Source: Clostridia bacterium (lineage in GTDB: Bacteria; Bacillota; Clostridia; Oscillospirales; CAG-272). Taken from it: a stretch of DNA of 64,000 nucleotides. The position numbers and the translations under genes were made by a program. Of the stretch, positions 8,687-18,486 are shown in pieces. Within the stretch, counting starts at the first letter, position 1. Each line of letters begins with the position of its first letter. The stretch is taken from assembly GCA_017483195.1 (NCBI GenBank), contig JAFULR010000017.1, forward strand, positions 1 to 64,000. The letters run 5' to 3'. A model generated the notes under the pieces. It worked only from the letters and a program-made list of their open reading frames with translations, ran no database searches and was not told where the DNA came from.

Positions 8687-10029
8687 TGAGCGATAATAAA
8701 TTTGTAAACGTTTACGGCGCGGGACTCGCGGGCTGTGAAGCAGCTTGGCAGATAGCCAAAAGGGGAGTGAGAGTTAGGCTTTATGAGATGAAGCCTCACA
8801 AATATACCCCTGCTCACCATTCCGAGGGCTTTGCGGAGCTTGTATGTTCCAATTCTCTCCGATCCGACAGTGTAACTAACGCGGTTGGACTTCTTAAGGA
8901 GGAGATGCGCCGCATAGGATCACTTATAATGGATGCCGCAGAGGCTACAAAGGTACCCGCAGGCTCAGCTCTTGCGGTGGATCGCGAGCTTTTCTCGGCA
9001 TATATTACCGATAAAATAAAAAATCATCCCCTTATAGAGGTGATTGAGGGAGAGGTCACGTCCGTCAATGAGGGTGAGATAACTGTTATCGCAACGGGAC
9101 CTCTTACAAGTGATGCTATGGCGGAATATATACAGAATGAGCTTGGCGCGTCAGGACTTCATTTCTTTGATGCGGCGGCCCCCATAGTGGATTTTTCAAG
9201 CATAAATATGGACGTTGCCTTCTTCGCTTCAAGATACGATAAGGGCGATGCGGACTATATCAACTGTCCTATGACTCGCGAGCAGTACGATGCGTTTTAT
9301 ACTGAGCTTGTCGGCGCGAGAGAGGCGGAGATAAAGGAATTCGACCGAGAGGAGCAGAATAAAAAGCTCAACGTATTCGAGGGCTGCATGCCCGTTGAGG
9401 TAATGGCAAAGCGCGGCTACGATACACTCTGCTACGGACCGCTCAAGCCCGTAGGACTCGTTGACCCGAGAACGGGTAAGGAGAGCTTTGCGGTGGTTCA
9501 GCTCCGTAAGGAGAATAAAGAGGGAACTATGTATAACATAGTCGGCTTCCAGACACATCTTGCCTTTCCGGAACAGAGAAGAGTATTCAGAATGATTCCC
9601 GGACTTGAAAACGCGGAGTTTTTGAGATACGGAATCATGCACAGAAATACCTATCTTAATTCTCCCGGATATTTGAATAACGATTACTCAATGCTGAATA
9701 ATAAAAATGTCTTTTTCGCAGGTCAGATGACGGGTGTTGAGGGGTATATCGAAAGTGCCGGAAGCGGACTCGTGGCTGGAATAAATGCTGCGGCGCGCGC
9801 ACTTGGCGATGATGGCGTCATATTCCCCGACACAACGATGATAGGCGCTATGGCAAGCTACGTAAAAAACGGCTCTATGAGCAGTAAGTTTGTGCCCATG
9901 AACGCGAATTTCGGAATTATCGAGCCCCTTGGCTATAGAGTTAAGGGCGGCAAGATAGCCAAATATGAGATCGTTTCAGCGCGTGCGCTCGAGGCGATCG
10001 ACGGCATTGTAGCCGACATAAAAAAATAA
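8686..10029 (+). CDS. trmFO: tRNA U54 methyltransferase TrmFO (folate/FAD dependent)
   Basis: TrmFO makes 5-methyluridine at position 54 of tRNA using methylenetetrahydrofolate as carbon donor and FADH2 as reductant. The 447-residue protein opens with the FAD-binding motif [17 protein letters not shown] and has [13 protein letters not shown] and the late [22 protein letters not shown] block. Length fits the family. Its ATG overlaps the topA stop (TAATG). The topA-trmFO pair is conserved in Firmicutes. FolD, supplying the folate cofactor, is encoded further along at 31.7 kb. Confidence 0.96.
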   Translation: MSDNKFVNVYGAGLAGCEAAWQIAKRGVRVRLYEMKPHKYTPAHHSEGFAELVCSNSLRSDSVTNAVGLLKEEMRRIGSLIMDAAEATKVPAGSALAVDRELFSAYITDKIKNHPLIEVIEGEVTSVNEGEITVIATGPLTSDAMAEYIQNELGASGLHFFDAAAPIVDFSSINMDVAFFASRYDKGDADYINCPMTREQYDAFYTELVGAREAEIKEFDREEQNKKLNVFEGCMPVEVMAKRGYDTLCYGPLKPVGLVDPRTGKESFAVVQLRKENKEGTMYNIVGFQTHLAFPEQRRVFRMIPGLENAEFLRYGIMHRNTYLNSPGYLNNDYSMLNNKNVFFAGQMTGVEGYIESAGSGLVAGINAAARALGDDGVIFPDTTMIGAMASYVKNGSMSSKFVPMNANFGIIEPLGYRVKGGKIAKYEIVSARALEAIDGIVADIKK

Positions 10030-10045
10030 GAAAGGTGTGAAGAGT

Positions 10046-10753
10046 ATGCAGAATACAAACCTTTCCGAGCTTGAAGCAAGGCTTGGATATAAATTCAAAA
10101 ATATTGAATACCTTAAAACTGCTCTCACGCATTCCTCGTATTCAAATGAGCTTAAATTGAAGGGCAGAACTGTGGAGCACAATGAGCGACTTGAATTTCT
10201 TGGCGACAGTGTTCTTTCAATAATTGCCGCTACATATCTTTTTAACAAATACCCGGATCAGCCAGAGGGCGAGCTTACTCGCCGCCGCGCGGTCATTGTA
10301 TGCCGTGAGGCGCTTTCCTCATACGCTAAGGCATTTGACCTCGGTTCGTTCCTCTTTCTTGGAAACGGAGAGGAAAAAAATAACGCGCGCGACCGACAGA
10401 GCCTTCTTGAAAATACCTTTGAGGCTCTTATGGGTGCAATATATACCGATGGCGGAGATATGGGCTTTATCTCAGGGCTCGTTCATCCTTTTTTTGAAAA
10501 AAAGCTTGATGCTTGGGAAAAGGGAAAGGTAGTGGGAGATTACAAGAGCGAGCTTCAACAGATAATTCAGCAGTCCGGAGTGGACACGCTTACCTATGTG
10601 CTTGTCGGCACAAGCGGTCCCGATCACGAAAAGGTGTTCGAGGTAGAGGCGCGCCTTAATTCCAATATTATCGGAAGAGGCAAGGGAAGAACCAAAAGAG
10701 AGGCAGAGCAGTATGCCGCTAAGGAGGCATTGGCTCTCTTTGGAGAAATATAA
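10046..10753 (+). CDS. rnc: Ribonuclease III
   Basis: RNase III cuts double-stranded RNA, including the 30S rRNA precursor. The 235-residue protein has the catalytic signature NERLEFLGDSVLSII near 45 and the second acidic cluster LENTFEALMGAIYTDGG near 115. A C-terminal double-strand RNA-binding domain starts near 160 (DYKSELQQIIQQ to AEQYAAKEAL). An upstream GTG at 10037 is possible, but the AAAGG site at 10031-10035 is spaced properly only for the ATG at 10046. The rnc, radical SAM, smc, ftsY order is typical of Clostridia. Confidence 0.95.
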   Translation: MQNTNLSELEARLGYKFKNIEYLKTALTHSSYSNELKLKGRTVEHNERLEFLGDSVLSIIAATYLFNKYPDQPEGELTRRRAVIVCREALSSYAKAFDLGSFLFLGNGEEKNNARDRQSLLENTFEALMGAIYTDGGDMGFISGLVHPFFEKKLDAWEKGKVVGDYKSELQQIIQQSGVDTLTYVLVGTSGPDHEKVFEVEARLNSNIIGRGKGRTKREAEQYAAKEALALFGEI

Positions 10754-10764
10754 TAATAAGAACC

Positions 10765-10800
10765 GGAATCGCGTGATATACCCGATTCCCTTTCTTGCTT
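10765..10800 (+). terminator. Weak terminator-like hairpin after rnc
   Basis: GGAATCG (10765-10771) pairs with CGATTCC (10783-10789), followed by a T-rich stretch of about 14 bases broken by C and G. It may cause partial termination between rnc and the radical SAM gene. Confidence 0.4.
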
Positions 10801-10843
10801 TTTAAAGAAAGGAAAAATGATTAAGAAAGGAGGAAAAAATACC

Positions 10844-11860
10844 GTGAGACACGTAAATATACCCATTTTTATTCCCCATTTGGGATGCCCGAATATGTGT
10901 GTTTTCTGTAACCAAAGGTCAATATCCGGAAAGCTCAGCTTTGATATATCTGCGGTTGAAAACGATATAGAAACGGCTCTTTCAACGCTTTCTGCGGACG
11001 ATGATGCCGAGATCGCCTTTTTTGGTGGATCATTTACGGGAATAGATACTGATCTTATGATCGAGCTTCTCACTCTCGCGCAAAAATACGTTGAGGCAGG
11101 CAGGGTGCGATCAATAAGACTTTCAACGCGTCCTGATTATATTGATAACGGAATACTCGATATTTTATCCTCATTTTCGGTAAGAACCATAGAGCTTGGG
11201 CTTCAGAGTATGGATGATGATGTTCTCGTTGCTTGTAAGCGCGGACACACGGCTCTTCAAGCTGAAAAAGCCTGCAGAATGATAAAGGATCGCGGCTTTT
11301 CGCTCATCGGTCAGATGATGATCGGCTTGCCCGCATCAAGCGTTGAAAAGGAAATATATACCGCTAAAAGGATATGTGAAATGGGCGCGGACGGAGCGAG
11401 AGTTTACCCCACGGTGGTGTTCTACGGAACGGAGCTTTGCGATATGATGCACAGCGGAGAATATACCGCTATATCCAATGAGCAGGCTGTTGAGCGCACC
11501 AAGGAGGCACTTAAGGTTTTTGCTGAAAATAACGTCCCCTGTATAAGAGTGGGGCTCCAATCGGGCGAAAACCTTTCTGACGAATCGCACGTTGCCGGAG
11601 GGGCAAACCACTCTGCAATAGGCGAGCTTGCTATGAGTGCTCTCTATCTTGATGTAATATGCGAGAAGCTCGATGCGGCAGATAAATTGCCCCAAAATAT
11701 AATAATTTACTGCCCAAGGGGCGAAACGTCAAAAATAGTGGGGCAAAAACGTGCCAATATTCAAAAAATTTGCCAAAAATATGAAATAAAGAGAGTAAAA
11801 GTTCTTGAAAAAGACGAGCTTTTGCGGTATAATATAATAATAGATTTTAATCTTATATAA
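10844..11860 (+). CDS. Radical SAM protein, Elp3-like without acetyltransferase domain
   Basis: The 338-residue protein binds a 4Fe-4S cluster through the CxxxCxxC motif in GCPNMCVFCNQRS near residue 18. It continues with a radical SAM barrel (AFFGGSFTGI, RLSTRPDYID, LGLQSMDD, GQMMIGLP). It resembles the Elp3 radical SAM half and sits where Clostridia usually carry this uncharacterised gene, between rnc and smc. The substrate is unknown. The GTG at 10844 is preferred over the ATG at 10817, because AAAGGAGG (10827-10833) is correctly spaced for it and homologues begin near this RHVNIPIF sequence. A role in tRNA modification is possible but not shown. Confidence 0.8.
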   Translation: MRHVNIPIFIPHLGCPNMCVFCNQRSISGKLSFDISAVENDIETALSTLSADDDAEIAFFGGSFTGIDTDLMIELLTLAQKYVEAGRVRSIRLSTRPDYIDNGILDILSSFSVRTIELGLQSMDDDVLVACKRGHTALQAEKACRMIKDRGFSLIGQMMIGLPASSVEKEIYTAKRICEMGADGARVYPTVVFYGTELCDMMHSGEYTAISNEQAVERTKEALKVFAENNVPCIRVGLQSGENLSDESHVAGGANHSAIGELAMSALYLDVICEKLDAADKLPQNIIIYCPRGETSKIVGQKRANIQKICQKYEIKRVKVLEKDELLRYNIIIDFNLI

Positions 11861-11889
11861 TCTATCCTGAAAAATAGGAGGATACGGCA

Positions 11890-14800
11890 TTGTATTTAAA
11901 GAGCCTGGAAATGCAGGGATTTAAGTCATTCCCTGATAAAACGAAGCTTACCTTCGAGCATGGCGCAACTGTTATAGTCGGCCCTAACGGAAGCGGAAAA
12001 TCGAATATCTCCGACGCTATGCGTTGGGTTCTTGGCGAGATATCTTCAAAGAGCCTTCGCGGAAGCAAGATGGAGGACGTTATCTTCGGTGGTGCCGATT
12101 CACGAAAGCCCATGGGCTTTGCGGAGGTTTCCGTTACCTTTGATAATACCGATACCGAGAACCGACTCGATGCACCCTATGACGAGGTCATCGTTACGCG
12201 TCGCTATTACCGTTCCGGAGAGAGCGAATATTTTATAAACAAGAGGGCGGTTCGTCTTCGTGACATTTACGAGCTCTTTATGAATACGGGTATTGGGCGA
12301 GAGGGCTATTCCATTATCGGTCAGGGAAAGATCGCTGAGATAATTTCCCGCAAGAGCGAGGATAGAAGAAGCATCTTTGAGGATGCTTCGGGAATTGCGA
12401 AATTCCGTCATAAAAAGAACGAGAGTGAGAGAAAGCTTGCCCAGACAGAGGACAACATGACGCGTATCAACGATATCTTCGTTGAGATAAGCGCACAGGT
12501 GGGTCCTCTTGAAAAGGAGGCTGAAAAGGCCAAGCGCGCCCTTGAGCTTCTTGAAGCCAAGAAAAAGGTTGACGTTCAGCTTTGGTTCTTCGACACGGAA
12601 AAATACAGAAACGATATTGCTCGTATAGAGTCACTTTATAAGCAATCCGCGTTCGAGCTTGCGGCTGCGGAGGATGCTATAGCATCCTTTGAAGCGCAGA
12701 GAGATCACCTTACCGAGGTGTCCCAGGCAAACAGATATGAATCTGAAAGATTGCTTACACTTATTCGCGAAAAGACGGACGAAAACCATAAGCTCGAAAG
12801 CACGTACCGCGTAAACGAGAATGACGCATTACATATTCAGTCACTTATCGACGCAAGCGGAGATGCGAAGAATACCATCCGCGCAAGCATAGAAGCGGAA
12901 AATAAAGAAATTGAAAATCATCTTAATAAGATAGAGCAGATTAAAGAGGAGGCAAAGCTCAAATTCCGTCAGCACGACGAGGCTGAGGAAGAGATAGCGC
13001 GCCTTGAGGATGAGATATCCCGCCTTGAAAATGAAATCGACGTGGCATTTGCCGATATGAGAGAGCTTGAAGCGCAGCAGATGCAGCTCAAGGTTCGTCT
13101 TTCGGTTATAGAGAATGCAAAAAGCACGGATAACGATAAGAACGATACCATTCTTGCAGAAATGCAGGAATACGCGCGCATCGACGATGAGCTTACAAGA
13201 TCTCAAAAGGCTACACAGCGCACGGTTGACGATTATAACGACGATATTGCGAAAAGCGATGAAAAGATATCGGATCTTAATTCCGAGCTTGCGCGTATTC
13301 TTCAGCAAAAGGAAGGACTTGACTCAGAGCTTAACGATAAAAAGCTTCAGCTTCAGTCAACCAAGCAGAGAATAGATACCTACAAGGCTATGGACGAGCA
13401 GTTCGAGGGTTATAATAACAGTGTGCGCTTTGTTATGAAATCATACTCCGAGGGTAAGCTTACGGGCGCTGACGGTAAGAGCGTTGGCAAGATCTACGGA
13501 CCCGTTTCAAAGCTTATCTCCGTTGATGAAAAATACGTGGTGGCGGTGGAAACGAGCCTTGGCGCGTCCATTCAGAACATAGTTGTAGAGAATGAAGGCG
13601 TCGCAAAGGCGGCTATGCTTATGCTTAAAAAACACGAGCAGGGCAGAGCAACGTTTATGCCCATCACCGCAATAAAAGCGCCCACTATCACAAAGGAGCT
13701 TAAGGACGCATCGGGCTTCCGCGGCTTTATCGCATTTGCTGACGACCTTGTAAGCACCAAGAGCGAGTATATGAATATAGTTTCGTATATGCTCGGCAGA
13801 ATAGCGGTTTTTGATAATATCGATAACGCCACCGAAATGGCGAAGGCTCTCGGATATAAGGTGAGAGCAATCACACTCGACGGTCAGCAGATCAACGTGG
13901 GAGGTTCATTCACGGGTGGATCTGTAAAGCACGGACAGAGTATTCTTTCACGCGCAGGTCAGGTTAAGAAGCTTGAGGATGAGTGCCAAAGCATAGAAAA
14001 TGCTGTCAGAAAGCTTTCTGAAACTCATAGATCACTTTCATCCGACGTTGAAAAAATGGAACGTGAGATAGGTGCGCTTGAGGACAGAAAGAAGATAATC
14101 GCGCTTATGGCGGGAAGTGAAAATACTAAGCTTCAGCAGATAAACGCAAAGATTGATGCGAACCGTACCCTTATGGATAAGCTTCAGGAGGATTACGATA
14201 ATATCGTAAGAATGCGCGAGCGCTATGAGGAGGATTTTGCAAGCCTTACGGAGCAGATAGCGGAATTTGATAAAAAGATATCCGCTATAAGTGAGCTTCG
14301 AGGCGATAAGGACGTTGAAAAGAACGGTCTTATCGATAAGAAGGACGAGCTTTCCGGATCCCTTACGGCTATCTATATCCGTATCAACGAGCTTCAGAAG
14401 GACATAGAAACCGAGAATATCCTTATCGAAAAGAGCCGAGAGCATATCGAAGCTCTGAAATCCGATATAGACGGTCAGGATCAGAAGGTAAGGGAATACA
14501 GTGAGCGCCTTCTCGCTCTTGAGGCAGAGAGAAAAGAGAACCGTGAGCGCCTTTCAAGGGGTGAAGTGGAGCTTGCTTCTCTTAATGAGGAAAGAACAAG
14601 ACTTGAAGACAACGAAACCGAATACGAAAAGAAGATAAACGCTGTCAATGCAAAGATAAAGGAAAAGAATGCTCATAAGGAGATCCTTTACCGCGAGCAT
14701 TCGACTAACGAAAATAAGCTTGCCAATCTCAGAGATGCCTACGATAAGCTTTCAAGCAAGCTTTGGGACGATCACGAGCTTACAAGAAATCAGGCTATGG

Positions 14801-15522
14801 AGCTTGGCTACGAGGAGATCACCGCAGAGGAGCGCCCCGCACTTGCCAAGCTGCAAACGGAATGCAGAAACAAGCTCCGCGCCATCGGTAACGTTGACCT
14901 TGATGCGGTTAATAAGTATAAAGAGGTCAAGGAGCGCTATGACTATATGGATAAGCAGATCCGAGATCTTAATGCTTCAAAGGTAGAGCTTGAAAAGATA
15001 ATTTCACAGCTTGATTCCGAAATGAAGACCTCGTTTATAGAGTCCTTTAATAAGATTAACGAAAACTTTAACAGAGTATTCTGTGAGCTTTTCGGCGGCG
15101 GATATGCAGAGCTTCAGCTTACTGATCCCGAGGACGTTCTCAACTGCGGCATTGAGATTAAAGCCGCACCTCCCGGAAAGATCATAAAGAGCCTTATGCA
15201 GCTTTCGGGCGGTGAGCAGGCATTTATAGCAATTGCACTTTTCTTTGCGGTGCTTCAGGTAAATCCGTCACCCTTCTGCATACTTGACGAGATCGAGGCG
15301 GCTCTTGACGAGGCGAACGTATCAAGATTTTCGGAATACATCAAAAAATATACGGGCGGAACGCAGTTCATACTTATCACGCACAGACGCGGTACTATGG
15401 AGAGCGCGAACCGTCTTTACGGCGTAACGATGCCCGAGCGCGGCATTTCAAAGATACTTTCTTTGAACGTTGCGGATATTGCTAAAAAGAAGGAAGGAGA
15501 TTGGGATGGCATTTTTGGATAA
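11890..15522 (+). CDS. smc: Chromosome segregation protein SMC
   Basis: SMC is the ATPase of bacterial condensin and acts with ScpA and ScpB to organise chromosomes. The 1210-residue protein has the N-terminal ATPase lobe (Walker A GPNGSGKSN near 32), a long coiled coil, and a hinge near residues 500-680 (SVGKIYGPVSKLI to GGSFTGGS). The return coiled coil follows, then the C-terminal lobe with signature LSGGEQAFIAIAL and Walker B CILDEIEAALDEANV. It uses a TTG start at 11890, 7-8 bases after AGGAGGATA. The last 17 bases overlap ftsY. Confidence 0.97.
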   Translation: MYLKSLEMQGFKSFPDKTKLTFEHGATVIVGPNGSGKSNISDAMRWVLGEISSKSLRGSKMEDVIFGGADSRKPMGFAEVSVTFDNTDTENRLDAPYDEVIVTRRYYRSGESEYFINKRAVRLRDIYELFMNTGIGREGYSIIGQGKIAEIISRKSEDRRSIFEDASGIAKFRHKKNESERKLAQTEDNMTRINDIFVEISAQVGPLEKEAEKAKRALELLEAKKKVDVQLWFFDTEKYRNDIARIESLYKQSAFELAAAEDAIASFEAQRDHLTEVSQANRYESERLLTLIREKTDENHKLESTYRVNENDALHIQSLIDASGDAKNTIRASIEAENKEIENHLNKIEQIKEEAKLKFRQHDEAEEEIARLEDEISRLENEIDVAFADMRELEAQQMQLKVRLSVIENAKSTDNDKNDTILAEMQEYARIDDELTRSQKATQRTVDDYNDDIAKSDEKISDLNSELARILQQKEGLDSELNDKKLQLQSTKQRIDTYKAMDEQFEGYNNSVRFVMKSYSEGKLTGADGKSVGKIYGPVSKLISVDEKYVVAVETSLGASIQNIVVENEGVAKAAMLMLKKHEQGRATFMPITAIKAPTITKELKDASGFRGFIAFADDLVSTKSEYMNIVSYMLGRIAVFDNIDNATEMAKALGYKVRAITLDGQQINVGGSFTGGSVKHGQSILSRAGQVKKLEDECQSIENAVRKLSETHRSLSSDVEKMEREIGALEDRKKIIALMAGSENTKLQQINAKIDANRTLMDKLQEDYDNIVRMRERYEEDFASLTEQIAEFDKKISAISELRGDKDVEKNGLIDKKDELSGSLTAIYIRINELQKDIETENILIEKSREHIEALKSDIDGQDQKVREYSERLLALEAERKENRERLSRGEVELASLNEERTRLEDNETEYEKKINAVNAKIKEKNAHKEILYREHSTNENKLANLRDAYDKLSSKLWDDHELTRNQAMELGYEEITAEERPALAKLQTECRNKLRAIGNVDLDAVNKYKEVKERYDYMDKQIRDLNASKVELEKIISQLDSEMKTSFIESFNKINENFNRVFCELFGGGYAELQLTDPEDVLNCGIEIKAAPPGKIIKSLMQLSGGEQAFIAIALFFAVLQVNPSPFCILDEIEAALDEANVSRFSEYIKKYTGGTQFILITHRRGTMESANRLYGVTMPERGISKILSLNVADIAKKKEGDWDGIFG

Positions 15523-16411
15523 ACTTAAAGCCGGACTTCAGAAAACGAAGAAGGCGCTTTTTGCTCCCATTGATCAGATGCTCAAGGCTTTTACCAAGGT
15601 AGATGAAGATCTTTTGGAGGAGCTTGAGGAGATGCTCATCTGTGCCGACGTTGGCGCAGGTGCTACCGACGAGATAATCGAAAAGCTCCGCGATGACATC
15701 AAGGAGGAAAAAATAAAGGATGCGGACGAGGTTCGCGCATTCCTTAAAAATACTCTTAAGGAAATGATAGGTGAAGGACAACCCTTAAAGCTTGATACCA
15801 AGCCCTCCGTTATCCTCGTTATCGGAGTGAACGGCGCGGGTAAGACCACATCCATCGGCAAGATTTCAAACAAGCTTCGCCAGGATGGAAAAAAGGTAGT
15901 TGTTGCGGCGGCGGATACCTTCCGTGCGGCGGCTATCGATCAGCTTGCGGTATGGTGCGAGCGAAGTGGAGTTGACCTTGTTAAACAGAGCGAGGGAAGT
16001 GATCCCGCAGCTGTGGTTTACGATGCTATCAGCTATGCGAAAAATAAGGGCGCGGATGTTCTTATCGTAGATACCGCAGGACGACTTCACAACAAGAAGA
16101 ACCTTATGAATGAGCTTGAGAAGATCAACCGTGTTATCTCACGCGAGCTTCCTGATGCAAGCAGGGAGAACCTTTTGGTGCTTGATGCTACCACTGGACA
16201 GAACGCAGTCCTTCAGGCGAAGGAGTTTAAAAATGCGGCGGAGATCACGGGACTTGTTCTCAATAAGCTCGACGGAACCGCAAAGGGCGGTATAGTGCTT
16301 TCAATAAAGAGAGAGCTTGGAATACCTGTTAAATTCATAGGCGTTGGCGAAAAGATCGACGATATGCAGCCCTTCTGCGCAGAGGAATTTATTTCCGCGC
16401 TTTTCGAATGA
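15506..16411 (+). CDS. ftsY: Signal recognition particle receptor FtsY
   Basis: FtsY is the membrane-associated GTPase that receives SRP-ribosome complexes for cotranslational insertion. The 301-residue protein has almost no acidic A domain, then the N domain and the G domain with GVNGAGKTTSIGK near 113, DTFRAAAIDQL, DTAGRL, and TKLDG-type NKLDGTAKGG near 258. The ATG at 15506 lies inside the smc end and follows AGGAAGGAG. The partner SRP GTPase Ffh is encoded at 24.6-26.0 kb. Confidence 0.96.
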   Translation: MAFLDKLKAGLQKTKKALFAPIDQMLKAFTKVDEDLLEELEEMLICADVGAGATDEIIEKLRDDIKEEKIKDADEVRAFLKNTLKEMIGEGQPLKLDTKPSVILVIGVNGAGKTTSIGKISNKLRQDGKKVVVAAADTFRAAAIDQLAVWCERSGVDLVKQSEGSDPAAVVYDAISYAKNKGADVLIVDTAGRLHNKKNLMNELEKINRVISRELPDASRENLLVLDATTGQNAVLQAKEFKNAAEITGLVLNKLDGTAKGGIVLSIKRELGIPVKFIGVGEKIDDMQPFCAEEFISALFE

Positions 16412-16412
16412 T

Positions 16413-17015
16413 ATGAAGATAGTATTCGCAAGCGGGAATAAGCACAAGATAGAGGAGTTCAGCGCGATAATCCGTAAATATATTCCCGAAATCGAGGTCG
16501 TTTCAATGAAGGATGTCGGAATATTTGACGATATCGTTGAGGACGGCGACACCTTTGAAGCAAACGCGATGATCAAGGCGAAAGCCGTGGCATCTTACGG
16601 ATATATCGGAGTGGGCGACGATTCGGGTCTTTCCGTCGATGCGCTCGGTGGCGCACCGGGAATATACTCGGCAAGATATGCAGGCGATCACGGGAACGAT
16701 AAGAAGAATAACGCAAAGCTCCTTGAGGATATGAAGGATGAAGATAACCGAAGCTGCGCGTTCGTAAGCACGATAGCCTGCGCTTTTCCGAATGGATCTG
16801 AATATTCGGATTTCGTTGTTCGCGGTGAATGTCAGGGTGAGCTTCTTTATGAGGAAAGGGGAAACGGTGGCTTTGGCTACGATCCGCTCTTCTTCGTAGA
16901 AAAATACGGTAAAACCTTTGGCGAGCTTTTGCCGGAGGAAAAAAATGAAATAAGCCACAGAGCGGTGGCAACCGAGCTTTTCGCAAGAAAATTCTGCGAA
17001 ATGCTTGGAATTTAA
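16413..17015 (+). CDS. rdgB: XTP/dITP diphosphatase (RdgB/HAM1)
   Basis: This house-cleaning pyrophosphatase hydrolyses non-canonical purine nucleotides such as dITP and XTP, keeping them out of DNA and RNA. The 200-residue protein starts with FASGNKHKIEEF, has DDSGLSVDALGGAPGIYSAR near 72, and GNGGFGYDPLFF near 155. All three are family signatures. The ATG at 16413 lies one base after the ftsY stop, indicating translational coupling. Confidence 0.95.
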   Translation: MKIVFASGNKHKIEEFSAIIRKYIPEIEVVSMKDVGIFDDIVEDGDTFEANAMIKAKAVASYGYIGVGDDSGLSVDALGGAPGIYSARYAGDHGNDKKNNAKLLEDMKDEDNRSCAFVSTIACAFPNGSEYSDFVVRGECQGELLYEERGNGGFGYDPLFFVEKYGKTFGELLPEEKNEISHRAVATELFARKFCEMLGI

Positions 17016-17029
17016 GGAGAAAATTTTAA

Positions 17030-17506
17030 ATGTTAAGATACTATACCACATCGCTTTACGTTTTCAGCACTATTGGCGGTATAGTGACCTTTATGGTGCT
17101 TTCGGGATTTGCGGATCTGCCAACCTCAGTACTGTTTTCCGCAATCACAACACTCGTTATAGCAACGATCATTCCTGCGCTTTTCGCATTGGCGGACAGA
17201 AAGTTCATCCCTTTGAAAAAGGAGATCAAGGATAAAATAGTTCTTGACGAGAGGGTGAGCTTCGTTGTCGGCGAGGAGATCAGGCAGGGCTTTATGGTTA
17301 CGACCGAGAGTAGTATGTTCGTTCTTTCCACAGAGGGTGAGAGAGCGATCAAGTTTGAAATAAAGAAAAGCGATATTAAAAAAATATCGATATCGGAGGG
17401 CGTGTTTTTAAACATATTCCTCGATTACGATAAATGCATCAGAGTCTTTGCCGGCAACTGTGAGGAGCTTGTGAAAAAGCTCCACGCCGAGGGCTTTGGA
17501 AAATAA
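17030..17506 (+). CDS. Small membrane protein with two N-terminal membrane segments
   Basis: I do not recognise the family. The 158-residue protein has two hydrophobic segments (about 6-26 and 32-55) joined by a short loop. A soluble domain of about 95 residues follows, rich in beta-type sequence and charged residues (EEIRQGFMVTTESSMFVLS). The layout resembles small membrane proteins with a PH-like or GRAM-like cytoplasmic domain, but this is a guess from pattern only. AAGGAG precedes the ATG. It lies 14 bases after rdgB and 18 before yhbY, inside the ftsY-leuS gene run. Confidence 0.6.
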   Translation: MLRYYTTSLYVFSTIGGIVTFMVLSGFADLPTSVLFSAITTLVIATIIPALFALADRKFIPLKKEIKDKIVLDERVSFVVGEEIRQGFMVTTESSMFVLSTEGERAIKFEIKKSDIKKISISEGVFLNIFLDYDKCIRVFAGNCEELVKKLHAEGFGK

Positions 17507-17523
17507 AACAACGGAGAAAAAAT

Positions 17524-17811
17524 ATGATAAATTCAAAACAGAGAGCCACTTTGCGCTCAATGGCATCGCAGATGCAGCCCATTATGCAGATAGGCAAGGG
17601 CGGAATTGCGGAAAACCTTGTAAAAACGGTTTCTGATGCGCTTGAGGCAAGGGAGCTTATTAAGCTTACCGTGCTTGATAACTGTGACTATACACCAAGG
17701 GAAATGGCGGAGGAGCTTGCAGAGGCAACACGCGCTGAGGTGGTAGGAGTTATAGGCAGAAAGGTAATTCTTTACCGCGAAAGTAAAACTAAAAAGAGAA
17801 TTGAGATTTAA
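17524..17811 (+). CDS. yhbY: CRM-domain RNA-binding protein YhbY
   Basis: The 95-residue protein is a single CRM domain, which binds RNA and associates with the pre-50S ribosomal subunit. It starts with LRSMASQMQPIMQIGKGGI and contains the GxxG-type loop of the KH-like CRM fold, then LVKTVSDALEARELIK and GRKVILYR. The size is the family norm. It lies directly before nadD (two bases apart), the usual Firmicutes order. Confidence 0.92.
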   Translation: MINSKQRATLRSMASQMQPIMQIGKGGIAENLVKTVSDALEARELIKLTVLDNCDYTPREMAEELAEATRAEVVGVIGRKVILYRESKTKKRIEI

Positions 17812-17813
17812 TT

Positions 17814-18425
17814 ATGGATGAAATTACAAGAATAGGTATATACTGCGGCACGTTCGCACCCATTCACAATGGGCATGTAAACGCGGCAAAGGCGTTTATG
17901 GATCAGATGCAGCTTCACTATCTCTTTGTTATCCCAACAGCTCTTGATCCCTCTAAGATCAGGGACGAGGGTGACGAGGCACGCCACAGAATGAAAATGT
18001 GCGAGCTTGCGTTTGAGGGGGAAGCGGGCGTTGTTATAATCGATATGGAGATAGAAAAGGGCGGAATAAGCTATACTGTAGATACTCTTCGCGCGCTTGC
18101 GAGAGAGGACAGAAGACTCTTTATGCTCGTTGGCACCGATATGGCGCTTAAGCTTGATAGCTGGCGCGAGCCCGAGGAGATATTCAAGCTCTGCTATCCT
18201 ACCTATGTTCGCCGCGAAAGTGACAAGCTTCTTGAAAATCAGATAATTGAAAAAAACACGAAATATCTTAATGATTACGGAAAGATCTGCCGCCGAATAA
18301 TGACACCGGAGATCGAGCTTTCTTCAACCGAGATCCGTGAAATGGTAAAGAGGGGCGAGGATATTTCCGATCTCGTGCCCGAAAAGGTTGCGGAGTATAT
18401 TAAGGAAAACAAGCTTTATTTGTAA
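17814..18425 (+). CDS. nadD: Nicotinate-nucleotide adenylyltransferase
   Basis: NadD joins ATP and nicotinate mononucleotide to form deamido-NAD, a late step of NAD synthesis. The 203-residue protein has the nucleotidyltransferase signature GTFAPIHNGHVNAAKAF near 13. Downstream are VGTDMALKLDSWREPEEIF near 105 and SSTEIREM near 170. It is followed by yqeK, the HD phosphohydrolase that usually accompanies nadD. Confidence 0.94.
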   Translation: MDEITRIGIYCGTFAPIHNGHVNAAKAFMDQMQLHYLFVIPTALDPSKIRDEGDEARHRMKMCELAFEGEAGVVIIDMEIEKGGISYTVDTLRALAREDRRLFMLVGTDMALKLDSWREPEEIFKLCYPTYVRRESDKLLENQIIEKNTKYLNDYGKICRRIMTPEIELSSTEIREMVKRGEDISDLVPEKVAEYIKENKLYL

Positions 18426-18486
18426 TTTTTTATTTTCTTAACAAAATTTGACCGACGCAAGTCGGCGCATATATAGCGAGGTTTTT